Shown here: positions 35,307 through 43,420 of the stretch, piece by piece
Layout: the number at the start of each line of letters is the position of its first letter
How positions within the stretch are numbered: the stretch's first letter is position 1
Assembly: GCA_946403855.1 (NCBI GenBank)
Contig: CAMJBH010000013.1
Span: 1-58,392, forward strand
Origin: an uncultured Bacteroidales bacterium
GTDB taxonomy: Bacteria; Bacteroidota; Bacteroidia; Bacteroidales; UBA932
Length of the DNA stretch: 58,392 bases
Direction of reading: 5' to 3'
Notes under the pieces: model-generated
The model's database searches: none
What the model was told of the DNA's origin: nothing
What the model saw: the letters and a program-made list of their open reading frames with translations, nothing else
Translations under genes and position numbers: made by a program

Positions 35307-36326
35307 ATGAAATTCAAATCATATTTTATCGTAGTGGCGTCGTTCTTTGCGCTTGTCTTCTCTTCCTGCAAGAAAGAGGAGAAGACAATGGCTTATATGG
35401 ACGGCCCTATGAATCTTAAATGCGAGATTCCGTCTTTCGTAACCCCGGGAGACCGTTATGAGATCAAGGCGGACGGCGTGACCGCTCCGGACGGTACGGC
35501 AGTGGCTTATTACTTCTCATCCACCGCGACCGGCAGCAAGAAAGATACTGTCATGAGCTCGTCGCCGACATATGTTTTTGAGGTCCCTGACACTTTGGGC
35601 TCGTTCAGCTTCACGGTGTCGGCATTCCCCGTGGAGTCGTCTGACAAGTATTATGTCACCACGGCATCTATTTATTTCGACATTGTGAAGGACGATCCGG
35701 AGAACGGGTCGCTCACGGACATTCCGGCCCATGAGGACGACATGATTTACACCCTGCACGGGCGCAATTACAATGTATGCTCAAAAGGCGGGAATGAGTG
35801 GATCCGTGCCAACCTGTCATATATCGAGCGCGATGCTGCCGGGAAAGAGGTCTTCGGCCGTTCTTTTGCCGGAAGCCCTGCCATGCAGAATCTATTCGGC
35901 GCATTTTATACCTGGGAAGAAGCCCAAAAGGCGTGCCCGGAGGGGTGGCGTCTCCCCAGCGAATCCGACTGGGTGAACCTGCTCAAGGCTTCGGGAGCTC
36001 CCGACAGCCTTAAGCCTTTCCAGGATTCGCCCTCCGGAGCCGGCAGCCTGATGGTGAAGGCCCGTTTCAACGGCGAGCTTTTGTGGCTGTACTACAGAGG
36101 TGTGAACATTACCGACAAATCCATCAGCGTGTTGCCTGTGGGATATGCGGTGCAGGATAATGTCGGCTGGACCTATATAGGCAGTCAGGCTTATGCCGCC
36201 ATTTGGACTTCGGATGAGTACGAAGGCAAGGGCGTGTACAGGTACATTTACAAGGAGAACGACAATGTGTATGTCGGAACGGCAGATAAAAGCACTTTTG
36301 CCGCTAGCGTAAGGTGTATTCGCTGA
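35307..36326 (+). CDS. FISUMP-domain lipoprotein
   Basis: 339 aa from ATG 35307 with a lipoprotein signal (ALVFSSC, C21). About 35-130 looks like an Ig-like domain (FVTPGDRYEIKADG, SFSFTVSAFP). About 145-339 is a FISUMP (Fibrobacter succinogenes major paralogous) domain: GRNYNVCSKGGNEWIRANLSY, GAFYTWEEAQKACPEGWRLPSESDW and the terminal AASVRCIR. Such proteins are abundant outer-surface lipoproteins of unknown function. It lies 1 nt upstream of the RSH gene, so the two are co-transcribed, though a functional link is not evident. Confidence 0.85.
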   Translation: MKFKSYFIVVASFFALVFSSCKKEEKTMAYMDGPMNLKCEIPSFVTPGDRYEIKADGVTAPDGTAVAYYFSSTATGSKKDTVMSSSPTYVFEVPDTLGSFSFTVSAFPVESSDKYYVTTASIYFDIVKDDPENGSLTDIPAHEDDMIYTLHGRNYNVCSKGGNEWIRANLSYIERDAAGKEVFGRSFAGSPAMQNLFGAFYTWEEAQKACPEGWRLPSESDWVNLLKASGAPDSLKPFQDSPSGAGSLMVKARFNGELLWLYYRGVNITDKSISVLPVGYAVQDNVGWTYIGSQAYAAIWTSDEYEGKGVYRYIYKENDNVYVGTADKSTFAASVRCIR

Positions 36327-36327
36327 T

Positions 36328-38190
36328 ATGGAAGAAGAGAGGATTCAGCGTGCTGCGGAACACGTATTCGAAGTAATGGCGGGGCGTGTAGGTCCGGAAG
36401 ACCTGCAGCGCATCAAGGATGCCTATGCCATGGCGGCCGAGGCGCACAAGGGCCAGAAACGCAATACAGGTGAGCCTTATATCGTTCATCCCATTGCAGT
36501 TGCCAATATAGCGGCAGAGGAACTGGAACTTGACGCCAACACTGTCATAGCCGCATTCCTGCACGATGTAGCCGAAGATACCCCCTATACAGTAGAAGAT
36601 ATACGTGCACGGTTCGGGGACGATGTGGCGTTCCTTGTGGACGTTGTGACTAAGCGCAAAAAGCACAACTACGAGTTCACCAAGCAGGTGGACAACTATC
36701 GCCAGATCCTGGAGTCTGTGCACTATGATATCCGTGCGTTGCTGGTCAAACTCTCCGACCGTCTGCATAATATGCGTACCCTGGACAGCATGCGTCCCGA
36801 CAAGCAAATGAAGATAGCGGGAGAGACGGATTTCTTTTATGCTCCGCTTGCCGGACGTCTCGGACTGTACCATGTCAAGACCGAGCTGGAGAACCTTTCG
36901 TTCCGTTTCCGCTGTCCGCGGGAGTATGAGGTGATAGCTCGTCAGCTGGAGGAAGACAAACTGCGTACGCAGGGCGCACTGAAGGAGTTTACCGATGAGA
37001 TAAATGAGATTTTCCGCACCGTCGGTATTCCTGCCAGGACCCAGATCCGCTATCGCAAACCATACAGCATCTGGCGCACCATGCGTGAGGAGGGCTGTGA
37101 CTTCTCTCATGTGAATTTCAAGCATTTCGTCCGCATTATATATACTCCTATAGATGAGTGGTCTCGTTCGCAGTGCCCTGAGAAAGATACCACTCTTTTT
37201 ATATATTCCTGTCTGTCAGGACATTTCAAGGAGCGCCCGGGCAGTGTGGTGAATTATATCGACAACCCCAAGGATAACGGCTACCAGAGTTTCCATGTGC
37301 AGATGCTTAACCGTGCCGGCTCTTGGGAAGAACTTCACATCGCCTCTGAGCGTATGCATCGCAACTCCAAGCTTGGCTGCATTGTCGAGCGCGGAGAGAC
37401 CTGGCTTGAGCGTTTTAAGACCGTGCTGCAGAATATAGCAGAAAGCGGCGACGGATATATCTTCATGGACGGGGTGAGTTCATCTCTGTATAATGAAGAC
37501 ATACTGGCGTTTACGCCCAAGGGAAAGGGCGTGATACTGCCCAAGGGCGCAACGGCTCTGGATTTTGCGTTCGAGGTCCATTCCGAGATCGGTGAACATG
37601 CCAAGTATGCCCGCATCAACGGAGCACTCAGCCCCATTAAGACAGAGCTTCACCGCGGAGACTGCGTCGAGATAGGTACATCGGAAGATGTGGTGCCCAA
37701 GCCGGAATGGCTGGAGTATGCCAAAACTTACAAGGCGCGCCGCCGTCTGCATGACCTGCTCAAGGACAGGAATATGCCCGACTATAAGATTTGCCCCAAG
37801 TGCAAACCTCTTCCGGGCGAGGAGGTCATTGGTTTCAAGGGCGCTGACGGGGTGATAACCGTTCACAGCCGCCACTGTCCCGAGGCCATCAAACTCGCTT
37901 CGGAGAACGGCAACAGTCTCGTGTCCGTGGCCTTCGATCCGGTTCCGGACCGTCTCTATCCCGTACGCATCCGCATTGTCGCAATAGACCGCTATCACCT
38001 TCTGAGAGACATTATAGATTGCTTCGTGGAACGGCAGCATCTGTCTATGAACAAGTTGCTTACGCATACGGAAGACGAGATAGTGGAGTGCATCATCGAC
38101 TTCCCTGTGCATTCGGTTGACGAACTGCATCTTACCATGGAAAGCATCTCCGAAATCAACGGTGTCGATGAGGTGCAGCGCGTCATATAG
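36328..38190 (+). CDS. RelA/SpoT homolog with intact hydrolase and probably dead synthetase
   Basis: 620 aa. The HD domain has the ppGpp-hydrolase residues H54, H79-D80, E83-D84 and D144. The synthetase domain keeps RYRKPYSIW (R241, K244) and NGYQSFHV but has F264 (FKHFVR) where the catalytic Asp of the usual D-x-x-x-x-R stands, and EELHIASERMH in place of EVQIRT. TGS (about 388-460) and a C-terminal ACT domain (about 543-620) are present; the region between is short compared with about 730-aa bifunctional RSH proteins. Prediction: a (p)ppGpp hydrolase, possibly regulated through TGS/ACT, in a genome with another synthetase. It overlaps the convergent comEC by 8 nt. Confidence 0.88.
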   Translation: MEEERIQRAAEHVFEVMAGRVGPEDLQRIKDAYAMAAEAHKGQKRNTGEPYIVHPIAVANIAAEELELDANTVIAAFLHDVAEDTPYTVEDIRARFGDDVAFLVDVVTKRKKHNYEFTKQVDNYRQILESVHYDIRALLVKLSDRLHNMRTLDSMRPDKQMKIAGETDFFYAPLAGRLGLYHVKTELENLSFRFRCPREYEVIARQLEEDKLRTQGALKEFTDEINEIFRTVGIPARTQIRYRKPYSIWRTMREEGCDFSHVNFKHFVRIIYTPIDEWSRSQCPEKDTTLFIYSCLSGHFKERPGSVVNYIDNPKDNGYQSFHVQMLNRAGSWEELHIASERMHRNSKLGCIVERGETWLERFKTVLQNIAESGDGYIFMDGVSSSLYNEDILAFTPKGKGVILPKGATALDFAFEVHSEIGEHAKYARINGALSPIKTELHRGDCVEIGTSEDVVPKPEWLEYAKTYKARRRLHDLLKDRNMPDYKICPKCKPLPGEEVIGFKGADGVITVHSRHCPEAIKLASENGNSLVSVAFDPVPDRLYPVRIRIVAIDRYHLLRDIIDCFVERQHLSMNKLLTHTEDEIVECIIDFPVHSVDELHLTMESISEINGVDEVQRVI

Positions 38191-39238
38191 ACGCTATAGC
38201 CTCCAGACTGTATTCCAATCCTTGAATCAAATATCCGCAGATCTGAATCAGCAGTTGCGGCCTTATTCCTATTGAGTCCAGAAGCAGCGCGGCGGCAGCG
38301 CAGGTGATTATCATCTCGGTCAGCGGCATGGCTATCAGGTTGGTAATAAGGAAGTATTGTGGGAAGCTGTGAAAATGGATCCACGCTGCGGGAGCGGTAA
38401 ATAACTGGCAGGAAATTGAAAGTGCCGCGCATTTCCAAATGTACCTCATGGGCGAAGGTCTCCTCGTTGACGGGTACCAGGCTTCGAGTTTCGGGAATAC
38501 CGTAGTGATGCCGAGCATGGCGAGGTAGGACAGCTGGAATCCTGCTGAACTGATGTAGTCCGGCCTGAGCGCCAACTGCAAGGTGAGTGCTGTGCAGAAT
38601 GTGCCGAGAGGGGAGCGTCTGCGTCCGGTGCAGAAGCGTCCGGCCTCGTTAATCATAATGAAAAGCAGTGCCCGGACGATGGAAGGGGATGCTCCCGTGG
38701 CCATGGCGTAGAATAAACTTGTGGCTATGGTTATCAGGCTCTTGCATATCTCTGCGAGCCTTGAGTTGCCGAGCACTGCCAGCAGTCTTCTGATGAAAAC
38801 ATACAGCACTCCCAGATGCAGCCCCGATAACGCCAGGATGTGGGATGCTCCGCTGCTGCGGAACGCCCGGACAGTGGCCGGGTCTAGCAGACTCCGCCTT
38901 CCCGTCAGAAGGGCTTTAAGTATGGCTGCGCTGTGCCCGCCGGGGAATCCGGCCGCATCGATCCTTGCTTCCAGTGCGTCCATTGCGGCCGACGGGGCGG
39001 GTGCCGGGAAAGAGGGGCAGAGAGCTTTTGTGCACCAGCACATGAATCCTATGCAGAAAAACAGAGCCGCCATGGTGGCGGAGTGCCTTCTGCCGTCTTT
39101 TGCGCACAAGTAGATTAAAAGCACGGCGGCAATGCTGCTGCACAGCGCGCCTGCGTACGGGACACGGGCGATGGCGGCGGCGACTATGCCCGTTGTGAAA
39201 GGAAGAGAGATTGTTACAATTCCGCTTTTGTTTTCCAT
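38183..39238 (-). CDS. Minimal ComEC/Rec2-type competence-domain protein
   Basis: 351 aa with about eight membrane helices. SGASHILALSGLHLGVLYV and GASPSIVRALLFIMINEAGR are the core motifs of the ComEC channel domain. Canonical ComEC has about 700-770 aa, with an N-terminal DUF4131/OB region and a C-terminal metallo-beta-lactamase nuclease; both are absent here, and the protein begins directly with hydrophobic sequence and ends after the last channel helix. It may still form a DNA-uptake channel subunit or be a reduced relic. Convergent with the RSH gene. Confidence 0.82.
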   Translation of the reverse strand: MENKSGIVTISLPFTTGIVAAAIARVPYAGALCSSIAAVLLIYLCAKDGRRHSATMAALFFCIGFMCWCTKALCPSFPAPAPSAAMDALEARIDAAGFPGGHSAAILKALLTGRRSLLDPATVRAFRSSGASHILALSGLHLGVLYVFIRRLLAVLGNSRLAEICKSLITIATSLFYAMATGASPSIVRALLFIMINEAGRFCTGRRRSPLGTFCTALTLQLALRPDYISSAGFQLSYLAMLGITTVFPKLEAWYPSTRRPSPMRYIWKCAALSISCQLFTAPAAWIHFHSFPQYFLITNLIAMPLTEMIITCAAAALLLDSIGIRPQLLIQICGYLIQGLEYSLEAIASI

Positions 39239-39277
39239 AGTTTGAAGTTTAAGCGATGCAATTTAGACATAATTTGT

Positions 39278-39285
39278 TAAATTTG
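39278..39285 (+). promoter_or_regulatory. -7 box of ackA-ptb-mazG
   Basis: TAAATTTG ending 8 nt before ATG 39294; near-leaderless. -33 not clear. Confidence 0.6.
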
Positions 39286-39293
39286 CACCCGTT

Positions 39294-40508
39294 ATGATAA
39301 TACTAGTAATCAATTGCGGCAGCTCTTCCGTAAAATACCAGCTTCTGGACATGAAGAGCGACGATGTATATAACATCCTTGCCAAAGGTCTTGTAGAAAA
39401 AATAGGTCTTCCCGAAGGTACAATCACCCATAAACCAACCGGCAAAGAGGGTTTCGTGCGCGACCTTCCCATTCCTGACCACAAGGTGGGAATGAAGTTG
39501 GTCCTCGACGCCCTTGTGGATCCGGAATTTGGGGTGCTGTCTTCTTTCGATGACATCGAGGCTGTCGGTCACCGTATAGTTCAGGGTGCCGATTTCTTCA
39601 GCGGAAGCGCGCTGGTGGATGAAGACGTGCTCAAGAAGATTGAGATATGCTGCGATTTCGCACCGCTGCACAATCCCGCCCATCTGCTTGGTATTCATGC
39701 GGTCAGCGCCGTGCTGCCCGATGTGCCTCAGGTGGTGACATTCGATACCGCCTTCCATCAGACCATGGAACCGTACGCGTATATGTACGCTTTGCCTTGG
39801 GAGTACTATGAGAAGTATCACGTCCGCCGTTACGGCGCCCACGGAACCAGCCACCAGTATGTATCCCAGAGGGGAGCCAAGCTGGCCGGCATAGACCTGG
39901 AGCATTCCAAGATCATCACTTGCCACATCGGCAACGGCAGTTCCGTCACGGCGATACGCGACGGCAAGTGCATCGATACATCCATGGGCTTCACCCCTCT
40001 CGAAGGTATGATCATGGGCACTCGCTGCGGCATCATCGACGCCAACATTGTCCCTTACATCATGAAGAAAGAGAACCTTACTCCGGATCAGATGACAGAG
40101 ATAATGAACAAGAAGAGCGGTTTCCTGGGGCTCAGCGGCGTGAGTTCCGACGCCCGTGACATGAATACCCTTGCCCTTCAGGGCGATCCCAAGGCCAAGA
40201 TAGTGCTCAAGAAGCTCACCTTCGATATCGTTAAGCTGGTGGGCGGTTACATAGCGGAAATGAACGGCGTGGACCTTATCGTCTTCACGGCCGGCATCGG
40301 CGAGCACAATCCGCGCTTGCGCCGCCGTATCTGCGAGCAGCTTGCATATATGGGCGTCAAGATAGATTCCGAGGTCAACGAGAACGCTCATTCCGAGACC
40401 ATTATATCGGCTCCAGATTCAAGCGTAAAGGTGGCTCTGATACCTACTGACGAGGAACTTGTCATAGCAAGAGACACAATGAAGATAGTATCAACAATTG
40501 AAGAATAG
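39294..40508 (+). CDS. ackA: Acetate kinase
   Basis: 404 aa. Acetokinase motifs are all present: NCGSSSVKY, GHRIVQGADFF, FDTAFHQTM, RRYGAHGTSHQYVS, HIGNGSSVTAI, MGFTPLEGMIMGTRCG and FTAGIGEHNPRLR. It makes ATP from acetyl-phosphate in fermentation. Its partner, 5 nt downstream, is a Ptb-type phosphotransacylase rather than classical Pta, so a broader acyl range is possible. Normal length. Own promoter with a very short leader. Confidence 0.95.
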   Translation: MIILVINCGSSSVKYQLLDMKSDDVYNILAKGLVEKIGLPEGTITHKPTGKEGFVRDLPIPDHKVGMKLVLDALVDPEFGVLSSFDDIEAVGHRIVQGADFFSGSALVDEDVLKKIEICCDFAPLHNPAHLLGIHAVSAVLPDVPQVVTFDTAFHQTMEPYAYMYALPWEYYEKYHVRRYGAHGTSHQYVSQRGAKLAGIDLEHSKIITCHIGNGSSVTAIRDGKCIDTSMGFTPLEGMIMGTRCGIIDANIVPYIMKKENLTPDQMTEIMNKKSGFLGLSGVSSDARDMNTLALQGDPKAKIVLKKLTFDIVKLVGGYIAEMNGVDLIVFTAGIGEHNPRLRRRICEQLAYMGVKIDSEVNENAHSETIISAPDSSVKVALIPTDEELVIARDTMKIVSTIEE

Positions 40509-40513
40509 AGTAT

Positions 40514-41425
40514 ATGATCAAGAATTTCAACGACGTTTTTGAGACCCTTAAGGCCAAGGGAATATGTAAGAGAATGGTTGTAGCATGGGGAGTGGATGAA
40601 CACTCCATCGAAGCCGCTTATAAGGCTGTCGAGAAGGGCTTCGTGACTGTTACCCTGGTCGGCGACGCTGCCAAGATTGCACAGGTTTGTGCAGACAACG
40701 GCTTGGATATCAACCGTTTCACTGTGGTTGACAATCCTGTGGAACTCAAAGCTGTGGCCCAGGCGGTGCAGATGGTCCACGACGGAGAGGCCGACGTGCT
40801 TATGAAGGGCCTCTGCTCAACCGACAAATTCCTTCGCGCCATCCTCAACAAGGAGACCGGTCTGCTTCCTCCCAAGGGCTTGCTGAGCCATGTCAGCGTG
40901 GTGGAGAATCCTCAGTATCACAAACTTATATTCTTCAGTGATATGGCTGTAGTTCCTCTGCCGGATTTCCGCCAGAAGATTAAGATTTCCGGGTTCCTGC
41001 TTGGCGTTGCCAGGTCTTTCGGCATCGAGAAACCCAAGATCGCTTTCGTTGCAGCTTCCGAGCAGATGCTGGATTCCATGCCCGCCTGCATCGAGGCGGC
41101 TATGCTTGCCAAGATGTGCGACCGCGGCCAGATTGCCTCCTGCATCGGTGACGGTCCTTTGGCCCTCGACGTCTGTATCGACCAGGAGTCCGTGGAAATC
41201 AAGAAGCTTCGCAGCGAGGTTGCGGGCGACGCGGACTGCCTCCTGTTCCCCAACATCGAGTCTGCCAATGTGTTCTGGAAGACCAACAGCAAACTCTGCC
41301 AGGGCGTGCGCCAGGCCGGTATGCTGGTCGGAACGACGGCTCCTTGTATCCTTGCCAGCCGTGCTGACAGTGTCGATACCAAGCTGAACTCCATTGCCGA
41401 GGCAGTGATGTTCGTTAGCAAATAG
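40514..41425 (+). CDS. ptb: Phosphate acyltransferase of the Ptb (phosphate butyryltransferase) type
   Basis: 303 aa. FVTVTLVGDAAKI near the N-terminus, GEADVLMKGLCSTDKFLRAIL, LSHVSVVENPQYHKLIFFSDMAV, and DCLLFPNIESANVFWKT match the short PTA_PTB family (about 300 aa), which converts acyl-CoA plus phosphate to acyl-phosphate. The Ptb subtype is usually paired with butyrate kinase, whereas here the kinase is an acetokinase. It may act on acetyl-CoA, propionyl-CoA or branched acyl-CoA. Second gene in the ackA operon. Confidence 0.88.
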   Translation: MIKNFNDVFETLKAKGICKRMVVAWGVDEHSIEAAYKAVEKGFVTVTLVGDAAKIAQVCADNGLDINRFTVVDNPVELKAVAQAVQMVHDGEADVLMKGLCSTDKFLRAILNKETGLLPPKGLLSHVSVVENPQYHKLIFFSDMAVVPLPDFRQKIKISGFLLGVARSFGIEKPKIAFVAASEQMLDSMPACIEAAMLAKMCDRGQIASCIGDGPLALDVCIDQESVEIKKLRSEVAGDADCLLFPNIESANVFWKTNSKLCQGVRQAGMLVGTTAPCILASRADSVDTKLNSIAEAVMFVSK

Positions 41426-41431
41426 TCAACC

Positions 41432-42256
41432 ATGCACACAAGAGAAGAAAAGATAGCCGCCTTCGGGCGGCTTCTTGATATAATGGACGCCCTGAGGGAG
41501 CAGTGTCCCTGGAATGCCGAGCAGACCATGGAAAGCATACGCCGCCTCACTGAGGAAGAAGTGTATGAACTCAGCGATGCTATCCTCAAGGGTAATCCTT
41601 CTGCGGTCTCCAAGGAGATTGGCGACCTTCTGTACCATATGGTTTTTTATGCCCGCATAGGCCAGGAGCAGGGGAGTTTCGATATAGCCGACTGCCTGGA
41701 TAAAGTGTGCGAGAAGATGATTTTCCGCCATCCGCATGTATTCGGAGACAAAAAGGGGGAGACGACTTCCGCTAAAGAGATTGCCGACACATGGGAACTT
41801 GTGAAGGCCAAGGAGAAAGGCGGCAACAAAACTGTCATGGAAGGCATTCCGGATGCTATGCCGGCCCTTCTGAAAGCTCTTGCGATGCAGGAAAAGGCCC
41901 GTGGATGCGGCTTCGACTGGGAAAAGCGGGAGGATGTATGGGACAAGGTGAGCGAAGAACTGTCTGAAGTACGCGAGGCCTGTGCGTCCGCGGAAGCCCC
42001 TTCCGGACAGACATCGCATCCCGAGCCAACCGCAGAAATGGCGGGAGAATTCGGCGACCTTCTCTTCGCTGTGCTCAACGCTTCGCGCCTGTACGGTGTA
42101 GATGCCGAGGCCGCTCTCAATGCCACTTGCTCCAAGTTCAGGCGCCGTTTTTCCTATGTAGAGTCCGGCATCCGCTCTCAGGGCCTTACTCTCGCCCAGG
42201 CCACCCTCGCTCAGATGGATGCCCTGTGGGACGAAGCCAAGGCAAAGGGCCTGTAG
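41432..42256 (+). CDS. mazG: Nucleoside triphosphate pyrophosphohydrolase MazG
   Basis: 274 aa with two MazG helical domains: the first has CPWNAEQTMESIRRLTEEEVYEL and KEIGDLLYHMVFYARI (E-x2-E...E-x2-D metal site), the second VSEELSEVREA and GEFGDLLFAVLNASRLY. It hydrolyses (d)NTPs to monophosphates and limits ppGpp effects in E. coli. About ten extra residues (EAPSGQTSHPEPTA) extend the loop in the second domain. It follows ptb by 6 nt and is the last gene of this operon. Confidence 0.92.
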   Translation: MHTREEKIAAFGRLLDIMDALREQCPWNAEQTMESIRRLTEEEVYELSDAILKGNPSAVSKEIGDLLYHMVFYARIGQEQGSFDIADCLDKVCEKMIFRHPHVFGDKKGETTSAKEIADTWELVKAKEKGGNKTVMEGIPDAMPALLKALAMQEKARGCGFDWEKREDVWDKVSEELSEVREACASAEAPSGQTSHPEPTAEMAGEFGDLLFAVLNASRLYGVDAEAALNATCSKFRRRFSYVESGIRSQGLTLAQATLAQMDALWDEAKAKGL

Positions 42257-42306
42257 ATTTTCTGCCGTAAATTCTAACCGCCTCTGCATCAGCCACTTCC
42301 TCTTTC

Positions 42307-42332
42307 CAAGTGCGGGTTTTTCCCCGCACTTG
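42307..42332. repeat. GC-rich hairpin after mazG
   Basis: CAAGTGCGGG (42307-42316), loop tttttc, CCCGCACTTG (42323-42332): a perfect 10-bp stem. No T run follows on the plus strand. It could end the mazG transcript poorly, or be a REP-like target of the nearby transposase. Confidence 0.6.
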
Positions 42333-42371
42333 AAAGTGCTATCTATCGGATAATCACCGATTTGCATTTTA

Positions 42372-42435
42372 TGCTTGGCAATGTGCAAAACAATTGCTAT
42401 AATTGCACAACTTAAACTTATGAAAATGCCAAGCA
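42372..42435. promoter_or_regulatory. Nested inverted repeats spanning promoter and start of the RAYT gene
   Basis: Outer arms TGCTTGGCA (42372-42380) and TGCCAAGCA (42427-42435), inner arms TGTGCAA (42382-42388) and TTGCACA (42403-42409). The promoter TTG 42375-42377, 20-nt spacer, TATAATTG 42398-42405 (one mismatch) lies within, and both candidate start codons (42420 and 42426) are inside the outer loop or arm. Confidence 0.6.
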
Positions 42436-43358
42436 AGGTACGTAAATTCTATAGTGGAATCGTCATCCACTGCTATCAGAGAATGAAGGATGGTTTCCTT
42501 CAGTTTTACAATTTTATAGATTATCTGGTCTTTTTCACTATCTTGTGTGTTCTGGCCCCAAGGTACGGAATCATAATCCTGTCTTTTTGCGAGATGCCTG
42601 ATCATACTCATGGCTCGTTCATTGCTACAAGGCTAAGAGACTTGTCGAGATGCTTAGGAGAATTGTCACGATATTTTTGCCGTTATGGTCAGGCAGCGCC
42701 TTGCAGAGGTGGAAGGCTATTCACTAGCCGATACGGGAGTGCTGTTAAATATGGTGATAAAAAAGCTCGTACCAATCTGGTTTACATAGGAAATAATCCA
42801 GTTGAGCGCCATCTTGTCGAGCATGCTGAAGAGTATCGATGGAATTATCTGGCATATGCTAAATCGAATCATCCTTTTTCTGAAGAATATATCGTCAGGA
42901 AGGCTTCTATTAGCATGAAAAAAGCGATGGCTGAGGTTGAATATAGCCATGATTGCGGTAAACCTTTGTCGTACGTTATGCTCAGGCGTCTTTTCTGTCC
43001 GCTGGATAAAAAAGAAAGGCAACAATTGATAGATTATATCATAACAACCTATTCTGTAATAGATTATGATGCTGCCATACGGTTTTTTGATAGTTATGAT
43101 GACATGATAGGAGCCATGCATTATAATACCGGCAGTGAATACGACATAAATGAGATATTTATAGGGCGTTCCGATACTTGCTATTCCCAAATAACGGATT
43201 GGCTTATGAAAAATCTGGCTCTGAAGGATGTTCACGATGTATTTCTATTATCTGAAGATGAAAGGACGGATATCCTGATGAGAATCCACAAAGCCCTAGG
43301 AATAGATCCTGTGCAAATCGCCAAATACTTGAGGCTAAAGATAGACAAAGCGAAGTAA
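42420..43358 (+). CDS. REP-associated tyrosine transposase (RAYT, Y1/HUH family)
   Basis: 312 aa. FYSGIVIHCYQRMKDGFLQF and EMPDHTHGSF (H62, H64, the HUH metal pair) followed by NLVYIGNNPVERHLVEH (Y122 candidate) are the Y1_Tnp pattern of stand-alone RAYTs. The C-terminal 120 residues end in a helical segment IHKALGIDPVQIAKYLRL that looks like a DNA-binding tail. RAYTs cut single-stranded DNA at REP hairpins and are linked to their spread. The gene is visibly AT-richer than its neighbours and interrupts an otherwise compact region, suggesting acquisition. No insertion-sequence ends flank it. ATG 42420 is chosen; 42426 is possible. Confidence 0.85.
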   Translation: MKMPSKVRKFYSGIVIHCYQRMKDGFLQFYNFIDYLVFFTILCVLAPRYGIIILSFCEMPDHTHGSFIATRLRDLSRCLGELSRYFCRYGQAAPCRGGRLFTSRYGSAVKYGDKKARTNLVYIGNNPVERHLVEHAEEYRWNYLAYAKSNHPFSEEYIVRKASISMKKAMAEVEYSHDCGKPLSYVMLRRLFCPLDKKERQQLIDYIITTYSVIDYDAAIRFFDSYDDMIGAMHYNTGSEYDINEIFIGRSDTCYSQITDWLMKNLALKDVHDVFLLSEDERTDILMRIHKALGIDPVQIAKYLRLKIDKAK

Positions 43359-43365
43359 ATATTTA

Positions 43366-43395
43366 TTGATATTCAATATAATTCGACTATATTTG
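43366..43395 (+). promoter_or_regulatory. Promoter of the alpha/beta hydrolase gene
   Basis: TTG 43366-43368, 19-nt spacer, TATATTTG 43388-43395; start codon 25 nt downstream. Confidence 0.75.
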
Positions 43396-43420
43396 TAAAA
43401 ACTGATAGTTGCTCACCCCA

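Noticed and set aside
39303..40391. 362-codon open frame antisense to ackA
   Set aside because: Shadow of the acetate kinase codons; no promoter or recognisable protein.
42257..43358. Complete IS200-type insertion sequence
   Set aside because: The HUH protein has the RAYT-like C-terminal extension, no TnpB partner and no obvious left/right end hairpins flanking the gene as a unit.
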